A stretch of DNA of 37,748 bases from an uncultured Prevotella sp. GTDB taxonomy: Bacteria > Bacteroidota > Bacteroidia > Bacteroidales > Bacteroidaceae. The position numbers were made by a program, and so were the translations under genes. How positions within the stretch are numbered: position 1 is the first letter of the stretch; each line of letters begins with the position of its first letter. Shown one piece after another: positions 9,197 to 16,858 of the stretch. The stretch is taken from positions 1 through 37,748 of the forward strand of contig CALUKU010000028.1 in the NCBI GenBank assembly GCA_944321295.1, given 5' to 3'. The notes beneath the pieces are model-generated. The model saw only the letters and a list, made by a program, of their open reading frames with translations. It had not been told where the DNA came from and did no database searches.

Positions 9197-9385
9197 ATGA
9201 AACACGAAGAAGAGGACATCGAGATAAGAAGCGAGAAAATGCGCAGGATTATCGGCGAGATACCGCCGCGCTTAGTGAGAACCGGCACGGCCGTAATAGC
9301 TGTAATAGCCGTCGCCATGGCCATATGCGCATGGCTGGTGAAGATCGACGGGCAACCGCTATATTCGCTGATACTGCGCTTTTAG
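9197..9385 (+). CDS. HlyD-like N-terminal fragment or small membrane protein
   Basis: This 62-residue reading frame starts 11 bp after the exporter. An acidic head with EIRSEKMRRIIGEIPPRLVR leads into one hydrophobic helix (about residues 29-47). The EIRSE...IIGEIPP head followed by a membrane helix is what I expect at the start of the HlyD-type adaptors that follow C39 exporters in Bacteroidales. The periplasmic part is missing: the frame ends at once after the helix, and a repeat-rich intergenic region begins. I read it as a truncated adaptor gene, but a genuine short protein is possible. Confidence 0.55.
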   Translation: MKHEEEDIEIRSEKMRRIIGEIPPRLVRTGTAVIAVIAVAMAICAWLVKIDGQPLYSLILRF

Positions 9386-9406
9386 CGCCGATCGGCAGTA
9401 TATCAC

Positions 9407-9540
9407 GTCATCCTGTGCTTGACACGTCGTCGTCCCAAACTTGATTTGTCATCCTGAACTTGATTCAGGGCAGAATGGAAACATCCTCGTGCTACAACGT
9501 TGCGGCATACGACTGGTTCCCGGATCAAGTCCGGGATGAC
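9407..9540. repeat. GTCATCC...CTTGA repeats and inverted partner
   Basis: GTCATCCTGTGCTTGA (9407), GTCGTCCCAAACTTGA (9429) and GTCATCCTGAACTTGA (9448) are direct repeats about 20 bp apart. TCAAGTCCGGGATGAC (9525-9540) is the same motif inverted, inside the palindrome CCCGG-ATCAAGT-CCGGG (9519-9535). Elements of the GTCATCCCGGACTTGATCCGGG kind are scattered in many bacterial genomes. Confidence 0.65.
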
Positions 9541-9573
9541 GGTTACCGAGAGCCTCGCTTGGAATAGGGTGTC

Positions 9574-9870
9574 TTCCTTATACCGAATTCACGTATATAA
9601 ATCTGACGCAAAATTAATATCACAATGTCACATTATGGCGCATGCTGCTGATTATCAATGATTTAAACCGTGACATTACGTTCATCGACACCGTCACCAC
9701 CGTCACAAATGTGACAGTTGTGACGGTTATCGTATACGTTATGTCACCACGTAATTCAATGATTTCCAAGGGTTTACGCAGCATTGTGACATTGTGACAT
9801 TAAAATATTAAACAAAAAATCATTTTCATTATTCCATACTTGGTGATTACGAGTGAGTTCGGTATAAGAA
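9574..9870. repeat. Inverted-repeat element, TTCGGTATAAG ends, copy 2
   Basis: The arms are TTCCTTATACCGAATTCACG (from 9574) and ACGAGTGAGTTCGGTATAAG (from 9849), inverted relative to each other. They match the arms at 357-457. The 254 bp between them contain the GTGACATT cluster. No transposase-like frame is present, so this could be a non-autonomous (MITE-like) element or paired binding sites. Confidence 0.5.
9625..9803. repeat. GTGACATT / GTCAC cluster, locus A
   Basis: At least eight GTGAC or GTCAC cores occur, including AATGTCAC (9625), GTGACATT (9671), an ACCGTCACAA...TTGTGACGGT inverted pair (9700-9709 with 9719-9728) and GTGACATTGTGACATTA (9787-9803). That last 17-mer recurs exactly at 31507-31523. 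Confidence 0.65.
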
Positions 9871-9938
9871 ATACACATTTAACATATTCTTTGACATAAA
9901 AACTCTCTAAGAATAAGCCAGATAGCTTTTACGCCGTG

Positions 9939-9996
9939 AAAGGTAACCTTTAAGACGACAAAAGGCGGCCTCTTACGATGCAAGAGGCCGCCTTTT
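9939..9996. terminator. Bidirectional terminator built from 22-bp-phased palindromes
   Basis: A 15-bp perfect stem, AAAAGGCGGCCTCTT (9960-9974) with AAGAGGCCGCCTTTT (9982-9996), and a 7-base loop form a strong hairpin with A and T tails on its two sides. It would end both the peptide operon (+) and the GIN lipoprotein gene (-). Palindrome copies at 9939, 9961 and 9983 are exactly 22 bp apart. Confidence 0.8.
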
Positions 9997-10044
9997 ACAT
10001 TCTAATTGATTGTCTATTAAAAAACGGAAGTGACGCCAAGGCCG

Positions 10045-10722
10045 TCAAGGGTTGATATCCACCGTGCCGGAGCCTGTCACGTGGCGGTCGCAACGGCCTA
10101 CGTAACCGTCGAGATCAATGTCGCCCGAGCTTTCAACGGTGCAATCGGCATAGTCGATGCGGACGTTCTCAAGATTGATGTCGCCCGGACCGGATGTCTT
10201 GGCAATAAGGCGGTCGGCCGTAAAGCGGTCAGCGTCGATGTCGCCTTCGCCGGCTACGGTGGCACGACACTCGTCGCAGTCAAGACTCTTCAGGTTGACG
10301 TCACCCGTCGAAAGCGTTGTGATGTCTATCGTGCCGGTAGAAATATCGCCGTCACACTTGAAGTCGCCGGGACCGTCGACGGTAACGCCCGTAAGGCGCG
10401 GCGATGTAACATATGCGTCGACGCTCGAGCCTGAACCACGGTTTGACAAGACGAGCGTGCGGCCGTCACACTCGAGCACAACGCCCGACGGGCGTCCGTC
10501 GTTAAACCTGACAGAGGCCGAACGCCCTTGAGTGTAATAGACGTCGACGTCGCCACGCATTTCAATGCGCTCAAAACCCTTCTCTGCGGCCTCGTCGGCA
10601 TTTACTATCGTGCTGCCGCCAGTGGAGGTTCCGCCGCCCGTTGAGCCGTCGGGATTGTCATTACCGCATGCCGTCAACGTGAAAGCGCATGCACAAACGA
10701 CTATAATCAGTTTTGTTTTCAT
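10045..10722 (-). CDS. GIN-domain (DUF2807) lipoprotein
   Basis: The 225-residue protein has a lipoprotein signal with lipobox LTAC (Cys 19), then a Gly/Ser/Thr-rich linker (residues 20-40) and a repetitive beta-solenoid pattern rich in GDV, GDI and SGDI turns typical of the GIN-domain (DUF2807, putative auto-transporter adhesin head) family. These are small surface or periplasmic Bacteroidota lipoproteins of unknown function. It follows the phosphate transporter on the same strand, but a hairpin-forming A/T tract lies between them, so it may have its own promoter. It ends at a bidirectional terminator. Confidence 0.88.
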   Translation of the reverse strand: MKTKLIIVVCACAFTLTACGNDNPDGSTGGGTSTGGSTIVNADEAAEKGFERIEMRGDVDVYYTQGRSASVRFNDGRPSGVVLECDGRTLVLSNRGSGSSVDAYVTSPRLTGVTVDGPGDFKCDGDISTGTIDITTLSTGDVNLKSLDCDECRATVAGEGDIDADRFTADRLIAKTSGPGDINLENVRIDYADCTVESSGDIDLDGYVGRCDRHVTGSGTVDINP

Positions 10723-10755
10723 AATCGTGAATTTTGAAAGGCAAAATTTTAAAAA

Positions 10756-10831
10756 GTAAAAAAGTAAAAAGGTAAGAGGATGAGGACAACTCTTGATTTG
10801 CCAATCCCGTTTTACCTTTTTACTTTTTTAC
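10756..10831 (-). terminator. A/T-tract hairpin between pit and the GIN gene
   Basis: A 20-bp perfect stem (10756-10775 with 10812-10831) is built of AAAAAGT-type units and encloses a 36-base loop. It lies just after the stop of the phosphate transporter on the - strand and probably ends its transcript. The unit structure looks like a short tandem repeat that was copied in inverted orientation. Confidence 0.55.
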
Positions 10832-10848
10832 CTTTTTACCTTTATTAT

Positions 10849-13098
10849 TTATTGTCTGTCGTCAAGGAAGTTCTTGGCGGCGCGCAGCTGGTGGCGCATT
10901 ATGCTGAGGAACTCCTGGCTCTCCTGCAGGATGTTAAGGTAGAGCAGCGACACCTTGAGGTTGGTGTTGTCGGTGTCACGATACATCATGTCGATAATGC
11001 GCTTACGCATCACGGACAGCTCGTCCTTACACTCGTCGGCAATGCGCAGGGTCTCTTGGTAAAGCTCATACCTGTTGGTGGATATCATCTGCTCAGTATG
11101 GTTCATCAGCTCGTTTATCTTGCGGCGCATGCCCTCAAAGTCGTTTACATACTCCTGCGGCAGCGGGTTGAAGTTGTTGTCGACATGCTCCTTTACCGGT
11201 TCGAGCATACGCTTGAGGCAGTAGACGAACTGCTGGTTGCAGTTGGCGCCGAGGTGGAACCACGTGTTGCGCTCGAGGGCTATCTTGCCCGGTATGCGGC
11301 GCATGGCCAGAAGCTCCTTGCGGCGGAACTTCTTCAGCTGGTCCTGCTCGTCCTTAAGGGCGCTTCGGCAGAGGCGCAGCTCCTTGCGGTTCTCGTTGCA
11401 GATACCGTCGATTATGCGGTTGAACTGCTCAAGGGCGAAGGCCGTGACGAAGCTCTGCGTGCGGGCAACGTGCTTTGAGAGCAGGTCCCACACGATTTCC
11501 TTGTCGCGGGTGCGCATCATGAGCTGGAAGACGTCGTCCTTCTTCTCCTCCTTCTGCTTCTTGGCGAAGTTGCGGTTGCTGCGCCACAGCAGGTAGATGT
11601 CGAGCAGCATGAAAGCCACCATGACTACAATACCTCCGAAATGCATCATCGCGCAGACTAAGGCGCAGACGGCGAAAGCCACGCCGGCCGTGATGAACCA
11701 TCCGCCGATTACGGAGATTACGCCAGTGACACGGAACACGGCACTCTCGCGGCTCCAGGCGCGGTCGGCCAAAGAGCTACCCATAGCCACCATGAAGGTA
11801 ACATAGGTAGTTGAAAGGGGCAGCTGATAGTTTGTGCCGAAGATGATGAGCATGGCGGCAAGCACGAGGTTGACGGATGCGCGCACCTCGTCGAAGGCGG
11901 CGCCGTCGGCAAGTATCGCCTCCTCCTTGTTAAATCGCAAGTCAACCCATTTGCGCACGCGCACGGGGATTACCTTCGTAACGGCCTCGCTCATGTCCTG
12001 GGTGAAGCGCACCACGCTGCGGGCAGCGCGCGACGAGCCGAACATCTCGTCGCCCTCGTCCTGACGGCTGAGGTCGACGCTGGTCTTTACGACGTTCTGC
12101 GCCTTCTTAGACGTAGTCATCGCAAGAATCATTATTATGCCGGCCAGCACGAGATAAATCAGCGGGCTTTTCGCCGACGACATGAGCGACGTCATCATGA
12201 AGGTGTCGAAGTTGCCGTTGCCGTTGGCGAGGAAGTCTTGCATGGAGTCGAGTCCTGCCAGAGGCACGCCGATGAAGTTGACAAGGTCGTTGCCGGCAAA
12301 GGCCATCGCCAAGGCGAACGTTCCGGCCAGCACGATGAGCTTGAACACGTTAATGCGCAGCAAATGGAATATCTCCATAAGAACCGTGAAGCCGACGAAG
12401 AACGCCGCCATCAACATCATCGTGTTTTCATCAATCCACGCACGTGTGGCCTCACTGATGTAAGGCGACTTGCCTATACCCGTGATGAAGATGAAGTAAG
12501 CCAGCGAAGTGAAGGCTATGCCGCCGAATATGGCGATGGTGTAACGAAGATGTTTCTTATAATTGAACGTGAAGATAAGACGGGATATCCATTGGACGAT
12601 AATTCCGAAAAAGAACGCTATCGCCACCGAAACGAAGATGGCAATGATGACGCTCAAGGCCTTGTCGCTGTTGAGCAGGTCGTAAATAGTGAGCGACGGG
12701 TCGGCGTGCATCTTCAGCATGGCAAGGATGAACGTACCGCCGAGCAGCTCGAACACGAGCGACACTGTTGTTGACGTAGGCAGGCCGAGCGAGTTGAACA
12801 CGTCAAGGATGACGACGTCGGTCACCATCACGGCGAGGAAGATTGTCATCACTTCGGAAAAGGAATAATTCTCAGGCCTCATAATGCCGTGGCGCGCCAC
12901 ATCCATCATGCCTGCACTCATCACGGCACCTATCAGGATACCGATGGAGGCGACGAAAAGCACCGTGCGGAATTTTGCCACCTTGGCGCCGATGGCCGAA
13001 TTCAAGAAGTTAACGGCATCGTTGCTGACGCCCACAAACAAGTCGAAAACTGCCAGCACCAGCAGGAAAGCGACTATCAAAAAATAAATCTCTGTCAT
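10849..13098 (-). CDS. pit: PiT-family inorganic phosphate transporter with PhoU-like tail
   Basis: The 749-residue protein has the two inverted halves of the PiT family. The first half carries GVSNDAVNFLNSAIGAK (about 23-39) and GLPTSTTVS (about 104-112); the second carries LPLSTTYVTFMVAMGSSLADRAW (split here as LPLSTTYVT and GSSLADRAW). Many membrane helices cover roughly residues 1-510. The last 220 residues or so are charged and helical and resemble a PhoU/DUF47-type cytoplasmic domain, a fusion common in Bacteroidota. It should move phosphate across the inner membrane with a coupled cation. The long form explains its size compared with 400-500 residues for simple PiT proteins. Confidence 0.9.
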   Translation of the reverse strand: MTEIYFLIVAFLLVLAVFDLFVGVSNDAVNFLNSAIGAKVAKFRTVLFVASIGILIGAVMSAGMMDVARHGIMRPENYSFSEVMTIFLAVMVTDVVILDVFNSLGLPTSTTVSLVFELLGGTFILAMLKMHADPSLTIYDLLNSDKALSVIIAIFVSVAIAFFFGIIVQWISRLIFTFNYKKHLRYTIAIFGGIAFTSLAYFIFITGIGKSPYISEATRAWIDENTMMLMAAFFVGFTVLMEIFHLLRINVFKLIVLAGTFALAMAFAGNDLVNFIGVPLAGLDSMQDFLANGNGNFDTFMMTSLMSSAKSPLIYLVLAGIIMILAMTTSKKAQNVVKTSVDLSRQDEGDEMFGSSRAARSVVRFTQDMSEAVTKVIPVRVRKWVDLRFNKEEAILADGAAFDEVRASVNLVLAAMLIIFGTNYQLPLSTTYVTFMVAMGSSLADRAWSRESAVFRVTGVISVIGGWFITAGVAFAVCALVCAMMHFGGIVVMVAFMLLDIYLLWRSNRNFAKKQKEEKKDDVFQLMMRTRDKEIVWDLLSKHVARTQSFVTAFALEQFNRIIDGICNENRKELRLCRSALKDEQDQLKKFRRKELLAMRRIPGKIALERNTWFHLGANCNQQFVYCLKRMLEPVKEHVDNNFNPLPQEYVNDFEGMRRKINELMNHTEQMISTNRYELYQETLRIADECKDELSVMRKRIIDMMYRDTDNTNLKVSLLYLNILQESQEFLSIMRHQLRAAKNFLDDRQ

Positions 13099-13457
13099 AA
13101 AAACGTTATTGCTTTACTGTTTTCAAATTCCGCCGCAAAATTAGAAAACACATGTTACAGACGGTTTAAACAAATATTTCAATTGTGTTACAATCATAAC
13201 ATGTACGACAGGAAAACAAGCAGGAAACACGCACACAGACGACAACGGCACGCCGCAAGCCCTTGGCGTAAACGTAACGGGAAATGTCCGAAATGTCCTT
13301 AAACCCGCATGAAAAACTAAAATTAGCATAAAAAGTTTTCTTTTATCGGTGATAATGGCTAATTTTGCCAGCCTGATATAATTATGTGGCTGCCGGCGCC
13401 GACGCCATTACCGACGGGGCAGTTTCAGGTCTTATAATATAAAAGGTAAAAAGGGTT
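13099..13457. other. Divergent intergenic region between pit and the nucleotidyltransferase
   Basis: The stretch holds promoters for both sides. A - strand TAATTTTG (13136-13143) lies 37 bp before the pit start. A + strand promoter is listed separately. No gene is seen; a duplicated GAAATGTCC near 13282-13300 is the only other pattern noted. Confidence 0.5.
13337..13367 (+). promoter_or_regulatory. Promoter of the nucleotidyltransferase operon
   Basis: TTTC (13337-13340), 19 bp, then TAATTTTG (13360-13367) fits the Bacteroidota TTTG-N19-TAnnTTTG form with one mismatch in the -33 box. The leader to the ATG at 13458 would be about 85 bases. Confidence 0.5.
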
Positions 13458-14186
13458 ATGAAATATGCCATTATTGCAGCCGGCGAAGGCTCGCGCCTTG
13501 CGGAAGAAGGCGCAAGGGAGCACAAGCCCATGGTGACCGTCAACGGCGAGAGGCTTATCGACAGGCTTATACGCCTGTTCGCCGACAACGGCGCCGAAAG
13601 CATTGCCGTGGCCTACCGCCGCGGCATGCCAGACGTGGCCGCACGACTGGCTGGGATAAGACAGGACGGCATTGGCGGCCGCCGCGTCAACATAGAAGCC
13701 GTGGAGGCATGCACGCCAAGCTCAATGCACAGCATGTATGCCATCAGTCAGCTGTTAACTGACGGCCCGTTTTGCCTGACTACGGTTGACACCGTGTTCG
13801 GTGAAGAGGCCTTCAGGCGGTACGCCGACACGCTGAAAACCTGCATGACAGACGGAACGGCCGACGGAGTGATGGCCGTAACCGACTATATCGACGACGA
13901 AAAGCCACTTTACGTAGCCACCGACAATGACATGAACATAACGGCGTTCACCGACGAACCATGCGGAAGCAAATATGTTTCGGCCGGCGTTTACGGACTT
14001 AAGCCGCAGGCCGTCGACGTGTTGCGCCGCTGCATGGAGCGCGGCGAGAGCCGCATGCGCAACTTCCAGCGGGCGCTTCTGCGCGAAGGGATGCGCCTTA
14101 AAGCCTTCGACATAGGCAAGGCCTTCGACATCGACCACGCCGACGACATAATAAAAGCCGAACGCTTCTTAAGCATTAATGCATGA
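13458..14186 (+). CDS. NTP transferase (sugar/alcohol-phosphate nucleotidyltransferase)
   Basis: The 242-residue protein starts with a Rossmann-type strand and the nucleotide-binding loop AAGEGSRL (residues 7-14), then HKPM (22-25), both typical of the nucleotidyltransferase fold. The later LTTVDTVF supplies the metal-binding Asp. The family makes CDP- or NDP-activated sugars and alcohols, such as CDP-inositol or CDP-choline. Its stop overlaps the next start (ATGA, 14183-14186), and a CDP-alcohol phosphatidyltransferase lies two genes on, so a CDP-activated polar head group is the most likely product. The substrate cannot be read from the sequence. Confidence 0.85.
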   Translation: MKYAIIAAGEGSRLAEEGAREHKPMVTVNGERLIDRLIRLFADNGAESIAVAYRRGMPDVAARLAGIRQDGIGGRRVNIEAVEACTPSSMHSMYAISQLLTDGPFCLTTVDTVFGEEAFRRYADTLKTCMTDGTADGVMAVTDYIDDEKPLYVATDNDMNITAFTDEPCGSKYVSAGVYGLKPQAVDVLRRCMERGESRMRNFQRALLREGMRLKAFDIGKAFDIDHADDIIKAERFLSINA

Positions 14187-15001
14187 AACATGTGCTGAAA
14201 GTTTACCGCGCAGAGCGCTATTCGCCTAACTCTGAAGAACGCGACCGGGCCATACTCGACGCCGTAGGCCGTATCATGGCACGGCAAGGCCTCAACGTGA
14301 CAGGCACTGACGAGGACATGCTGACGGCGGACACGCCCGCCGACATAATAATCTCGATGGCACGCTCGGCGGAAGCCTTGACGGCGCTGGACGCCATCGG
14401 AAGGCGCGGCGCCACCGTCGTAAACTCTCCCGACGGCGTAAGGGCCTGCAGAAGAAGCACAGCCGACCGCCTGATGCGGGCGAACGACCTGCCCGCCGCC
14501 CCGCTCAGAGGAACCGACGGATACTGGATAAAACGCGGCGACGAGGCGGCACAGCAACGTGACGACATCCTGTTTGCCAAGAACGAGGAGGAAAAGGAAC
14601 AGGCCATAGCGCACCTCAAAGCACGGGGAATAAGCGACATAGTAGTCACCGCCCACGTCAACGGCGACCTCGTGAAATTCTACGGAGTGGCGGGCACGGG
14701 CTTTTTCCGCACGTTCAGGCACAGCGACGGCGACTACTCGAAATTCGGCGACGAAGCCGTCAACGGGCGCCAACACAGCTACGGCTTCTCAACGGCAGAC
14801 GTGCATGCAGCCGCAAACAGGCTCGCGGAGCTGACGGGAACCGACGTTTACGGAGGCGACTGCATCATACGCAAGGACGGAACATTCGCAATAATCGACT
14901 TCAACGACTGGCCGAGCTTTGCTAAATGCAGGGATGAGGCGGCCGAAGCCATAGCCGAAGCCGTAACGGCTAAAGCAAGACTCAAGACAATAAAACGGTA
15001 A
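14183..15001 (+). CDS. ATP-grasp-like protein
   Basis: This 272-residue protein has ATP-grasp features: VVNSPDGVRACRR (helix selecting the second half), DGYWIKRGD (a lysine strand that binds nucleotide), a hinge-like stretch VVTAHVNGDLVKFYGV, and near the end DGTFAIIDFNDWPSFAKC, with the metal-binding Asp/Asn pair. ATP-grasp enzymes join a carboxylate to an amine or other nucleophile using ATP. Coupled to an upstream nucleotidyltransferase and a downstream phosphatidyltransferase, it may add an amino acid or similar group to a lipid head group or its precursor. That role is inference. The start overlaps the previous stop. Confidence 0.75.
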   Translation: MKHVLKVYRAERYSPNSEERDRAILDAVGRIMARQGLNVTGTDEDMLTADTPADIIISMARSAEALTALDAIGRRGATVVNSPDGVRACRRSTADRLMRANDLPAAPLRGTDGYWIKRGDEAAQQRDDILFAKNEEEKEQAIAHLKARGISDIVVTAHVNGDLVKFYGVAGTGFFRTFRHSDGDYSKFGDEAVNGRQHSYGFSTADVHAAANRLAELTGTDVYGGDCIIRKDGTFAIIDFNDWPSFAKCRDEAAEAIAEAVTAKARLKTIKR

Positions 15002-15092
15002 GCAACGTGGTAAAGGCGACAGGCGCGCCGCAAGGATAACGCTACTAATGCGCCAAGCCACCTACCGCCATGCTAAAAAATCAACACCTACA

Positions 15093-16028
15093 ATGGGCAA
15101 ATTCAAGAAGCTTTTAGACTCATCGATAAAATCAAAAGACACCGAGGAATGGCTCGACATGCACTTCACGCGCCCCGTGGGGCTTGTGATGGCCCTGGCC
15201 GGCAAGCGGTTAGGAATACATCCTACGGCGATAACGGCAGTGTCGATAGTGCTCGGCGTGGCCGCCGCGTGGATGTTCGCGCACACTGACACATGGCACA
15301 ACTTAGCCGGCATAGCGCTGCTGATGACCGCAAACTTCTGCGACTCGGCCGACGGACAGCTGGCAAGACTGGCCGACAAGAAGACGCTCGTGGGCCGTGT
15401 GCTCGACGGTTTCGCCGGCGACATCTGGTTTTTCTGCATATATTTCGCGCTGTGCTGCAGGATGACGTGGCTCACCATGCCCGGAACGAACGCATACTGG
15501 GGTATCTGGATTTGGGTGCTGGCGTTCATTGCCGGCGTACTTTGCCACTCACCGCAGGCGTCATTGTCTGATTATTACAGACAAATCCACCTGCTGTTTC
15601 TTAAAGGGAAAGCAGGAAGCGAACTCGACACTTACGCCAACCAGCGGGCGACGTTCGACAATCTGCCGAAAAGCAGTCCGCTAATTGCCAAGATGTTCTA
15701 TTACTTCTACTCGAACTACTGCAAGAGCCAAGAACGGCGCACTCCGGCCTTCCAGAGGATGATGGCCGCAATCAAGGATAAATACGGCGACGTGTCGGCC
15801 ATGCCCGATGAGCTTCGGCGGGAATTCCTTGACGGCAGCAGGCCCTTGATGAAATATACTAACATACTGACGTTCAACACGCGCGCCATCTGCATCTACG
15901 TGACGTGCCTCGCCGGCTGCCCGTGGGGGTACATCCTGTTCGAGATAATAGTGATGACCATCCTTTACATATACATGCACAAACGGCACGAAAGCCTGTG
16001 CGAACACATAACAAGAAAGATAGCATGA
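15093..16028 (+). CDS. CDP-alcohol phosphatidyltransferase
   Basis: The membrane enzyme (311 residues from the ATG at 15093) has the family signature DSADGQLAR (84-92), then Gly 101, Asp 105 and Asp 110. The last Asp is spaced by four residues from Asp 105, not the usual three (VLDGFAGD). Several membrane helices surround it. The family moves a phospho-alcohol from CDP-alcohol to an acceptor, or a phosphatidyl group from CDP-diacylglycerol to an alcohol. I chose 15093 because MGKFKKLLD begins the conserved region; an in-frame ATG at 15048 would add 15 poorly conserved residues. The stop overlaps the HAD start (ATGA, 16025-16028). Confidence 0.88.
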   Translation: MGKFKKLLDSSIKSKDTEEWLDMHFTRPVGLVMALAGKRLGIHPTAITAVSIVLGVAAAWMFAHTDTWHNLAGIALLMTANFCDSADGQLARLADKKTLVGRVLDGFAGDIWFFCIYFALCCRMTWLTMPGTNAYWGIWIWVLAFIAGVLCHSPQASLSDYYRQIHLLFLKGKAGSELDTYANQRATFDNLPKSSPLIAKMFYYFYSNYCKSQERRTPAFQRMMAAIKDKYGDVSAMPDELRREFLDGSRPLMKYTNILTFNTRAICIYVTCLAGCPWGYILFEIIVMTILYIYMHKRHESLCEHITRKIA

Positions 16029-16762
16029 TAAAAGGATACATCTTCGACTACGGCGGAACGCTCGACACTGCCGGGCGCCACTGGGGCAAGGTGTTGTGGC
16101 AGGCTTACGTCAGTCACGACGTGCCCGTAACCGAGTCGCAATTCCGCGAAGCTTACGTCTACGCCGAACGCACGCTTGGTTCAAACCGCATCATAACGCC
16201 CGATCATACGTTCAGGCAAACGCTTGACACCAAGCTGCGCATAGAACTCGAGTTTCTTGCGGTACAAAAACATGTCAGCGCAAGCCCCGACGGACTTGAA
16301 CGGATGAGAAAAGCCATGCTGGACGACATTTACGAAGGCGTGAAAGAGGAAACACGGAGAAGCCGCACCGTGCTTGAAACATTGCACGAAAACTATCCGC
16401 TGGTGCTTGTCAGCAACTTTTACGGCAACATACATACCGTTCTCGCGGAGTTAAATCTCGACGGATTGTTCAAAGACGTGATAGAGTCTGCCGTCGTGGG
16501 CGTGCGCAAACCCGACCCGCAGATTTTCACGTTAGGCGTAAAGGCACTCGGGATAAAGCCCGAAGAGGCCGTCGTCGTGGGCGACAGCTACGATAAGGAC
16601 ATAATGCCGGCAAAGGCCGCCGGTTGCCGTGCCGTGTGGCTTAAAGGCGAAGGATGGACGGACGAAACACACGACGAAAGCCTGCCTGACGCCATAATAA
16701 GCGACTTGGGCCGGCTGTTGACGCTGCGTGCGGCGACAAACACACCTACGGAAAAAGGCTGA
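16025..16762 (+). CDS. HAD-family hydrolase
   Basis: The 245-residue protein has HAD motif I FDYGGTLD (Asp 8 nucleophile), motif II LVLVSN, motif III KPDP and motif IV VVGDSYDKD. The usual second Asp of motif I (DxD) is Gly 10, as in the DxG subgroup. Such enzymes remove phosphate from small molecules or lipid intermediates. It overlaps the phosphatidyltransferase gene by four bases. A natural role is to remove a phosphate left by the transfer step, as for phosphatidylglycerophosphate, but the substrate is not known. I chose the ATG at 16025 because HAD motif I follows at once; a longer frame from 15905 would overlap the previous gene. Confidence 0.85.
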   Translation: MIKGYIFDYGGTLDTAGRHWGKVLWQAYVSHDVPVTESQFREAYVYAERTLGSNRIITPDHTFRQTLDTKLRIELEFLAVQKHVSASPDGLERMRKAMLDDIYEGVKEETRRSRTVLETLHENYPLVLVSNFYGNIHTVLAELNLDGLFKDVIESAVVGVRKPDPQIFTLGVKALGIKPEEAVVVGDSYDKDIMPAKAAGCRAVWLKGEGWTDETHDESLPDAIISDLGRLLTLRAATNTPTEKG

Positions 16763-16858
16763 CGCCCATTGGCGTTAACTATTTTTATCCTGCAACAGGT
16801 TGCTGAGCATTAAACATTCGACATTAAGACAGGTCTAAATAAAAGAGGATTTACTTGT

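Larger units (their letters stand above)
9386..9938. other. Repeat-rich intergenic region, no gene
   Basis: No supported gene is seen over about 550 bp between the adaptor fragment and the terminator before the GIN lipoprotein. Three kinds of repeat fill it: GTCATCC units (9407-9540), an inverted TTCGGTATAAG pair (9574-9594 and 9849-9870), and a GTGACATT/GTCAC cluster (9625-9803). Confidence 0.75.

Noticed and set aside
9574-9870. Insertion sequence between inverted arms
   Set aside because: No transposase-like frame fits in 254 bp, and no target duplication is evident; kept only as a possible non-autonomous element.
10780-11478. Antisense frame opposite the end of pit (232 codons)
   Set aside because: It starts in the A/T hairpin and lies opposite the PhoU-like tail; Leu/Val-rich without motifs.
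15905-16024. Upstream ATG for the HAD hydrolase
   Set aside because: It lies inside the phosphatidyltransferase gene; the ATG at 16025 with ATGA overlap leads straight into motif I.
16762-16792. Small hairpin after the HAD gene as terminator
   Set aside because: The stem ACGCC/GGCGT is only 5 bp; too weak to claim, so the link to the DUF5686 gene stays open.
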